The notes beneath the pieces are model-generated. The model did no database searches, was not told the DNA's origin, and was given only the letters and a program-made list of their open reading frames with translations. This document shows positions 5,813 through 6,669 of a stretch of 6,669 bases of DNA, one piece after another. The DNA lies in assembly GCA_032160945.1 (NCBI GenBank), contig JAVHTL010000170.1, one strand, 5' to 3'. This DNA comes from Fervidibacter sp032160945 (lineage in GTDB: Bacteria > Armatimonadota > Fervidibacteria > Fervidibacterales > Fervidibacteraceae). A program made the translations under genes and the position numbers. Positions within the stretch are counted from its first letter, which is position 1; each line of letters starts with the position of its first letter.

Positions 5813-6669
5813 TTGATTGCTGTTGGAATGACCGTTTGGGCGCGGGGGTCAAAGTGTAGGGTTATTGAAAGCGAGCAGACTGGCAGTGGCTACATACTGA
5901 AGGTTCAATCGCTTGAAGACCCTCAACTCACTTTCTCGCTCATCACTCCCCTTGAACCCGTTGAACCTGCAGAAATACCGCCACCGTCTCTTAAACGCCT
6001 TGGTCGGTTGCCTTTGTTTCGTTTGTTCCACCAAGCGTTGATTTTGGAAAGTTCTGGCATAGGTCAAAAAGCGCTTTCGCCCTTCCTTCTGCCCATCCGC
6101 CGCGAAGAATATCAACTTGTTCCTGTTAGAATGGCACTTTCTCTCCCTCGCCCGCGTTTGCTTATTGCCGACGATGTTGGTTTGGGTAAAACCATTGAGG
6201 CAGGGTTAATTTTGAGCGAACTTCATGCGCGCCGACGCGCCAATCGTGTTCTCATCGTTTGTCCAGCGAGTTTACGGCTCCAGTGGCAGCGTGAAATGCA
6301 GGTTAAGTTCGGTTTCCGCTTCATCATCTTTGACCGAGAAACGTTAGCGCGAAAGCGACGAGAACTGGAAGCGGGAGTTAACCCTTGGGCACACGAACCA
6401 CGCATCATCGTAAGCATGGATTTCTTAAAGCGCCCCGACGGTGCCTTCCGAGAAATTCAAGGGTTGCATTGGGATGTCATCATCGTTGATGAAGCCCATC
6501 ACCTTGCACCTGCAGGGGTTGGCGAGGGTGACACTCAATTGACGAAGTTGGGGCGCTTTCTCGCTGAAGCGTCAGATGCCTTGATTTTGCTTACCGCAAC
6601 GCCTCACAACGGTTACGATGAAAGCATGGCTACATTGCTCCGCTTCCTTGACCCAACTTTGGCGCCGAT
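5813..6669 (+). CDS. SNF2/RapA-like helicase, N-terminal part (DrmD-like), cut by window end
   Basis: The 285 visible codons encode the first helicase lobe of an SNF2 superfamily 2 ATPase, which tracks along or remodels double-stranded DNA. In TTG-start numbering, Walker A lies in ADDVGLGKTIEAG with GLGKT at 123-127. Further motifs are VCPASLRLQWQ, DEAH at 226-229, and TATPHNG from residue 261. The frame is open to the last base; the second lobe lies outside. ATG 5828 is the alternative start. The ADDVGLGKTIEAG form, the VNPW stretch and TATPHNG recall RapA/HepA-like proteins, including DrmD of DISARM antiphage systems, but stand-alone relatives share these features. The family is clear; a defence role is a guess without the right-hand neighbours. 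Confidence 0.88.
   Translation, partial: MIAVGMTVWARGSKCRVIESEQTGSGYILKVQSLEDPQLTFSLITPLEPVEPAEIPPPSLKRLGRLPLFRLFHQALILESSGIGQKALSPFLLPIRREEYQLVPVRMALSLPRPRLLIADDVGLGKTIEAGLILSELHARRRANRVLIVCPASLRLQWQREMQVKFGFRFIIFDRETLARKRRELEAGVNPWAHEPRIIVSMDFLKRPDGAFREIQGLHWDVIIVDEAHHLAPAGVGEGDTQLTKLGRFLAEASDALILLTATPHNGYDESMATLLRFLDPTLAP

Overview
The window is bacterial chromosome of moderate GC with ordinary Shine-Dalgarno starts. It carries one complete leftward gene (priA), a compact rightward operon of four genes (thrB, a small membrane protein, an acylphosphatase, a PAP2 phosphatase), and the first 285 codons of a rightward SNF2-type helicase that runs off the right edge. Hairpin repeats built on a GTAGGG...CCCTAC frame fill the gaps between genes. 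From memory, such repeats are common in uncultured lineages of the Armatimonadota/Fervidibacterota type and in some other deep-branching bacteria. That assignment is a weak inference, because no rRNA or other phylogenetic marker is present.

Layout. Bases 1-414 contain no convincing gene. They hold a block of tandem hairpins (53-152), the left half of a repeat element (175-245) and a decayed single hairpin (360-386). priA (415-2949, minus) encodes the replication-restart helicase. Between priA and the divergently transcribed thrB lies a complete 134-bp element with near-perfect terminal inverted repeats (3021-3154). The operon 3321-5587 has gaps of 5, 0 and 9 bp. A second, roughly 97% identical copy of the element lies inverted at 5542-5676 and overlaps the 3' end of the PAP2 gene, so it encodes that protein's last 14 residues. 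A short spacer with a candidate sigma-70-type promoter leads to the helicase, which probably starts at a TTG codon (5813).

How the genes relate. ThrB is a threonine-pathway enzyme. The acylphosphatase and the PAP2 phosphatase hydrolyse unrelated phosphorylated compounds, and the small protein is a two-helix membrane protein of unknown role. The tight spacing argues for co-transcription but not for a shared pathway. The cut-off helicase resembles RapA/HepA-like SNF2 proteins, including the DrmD type known from DISARM antiphage systems. Its partners, if any, lie beyond the window, so a defence role is only a possibility.

The least ordinary signal is the repeat family: a TA-flanked, MITE-like element whose interior has the same hairpin-cassette design as the separate tandem-hairpin block. 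Two inverted copies bracket the whole thrB operon.
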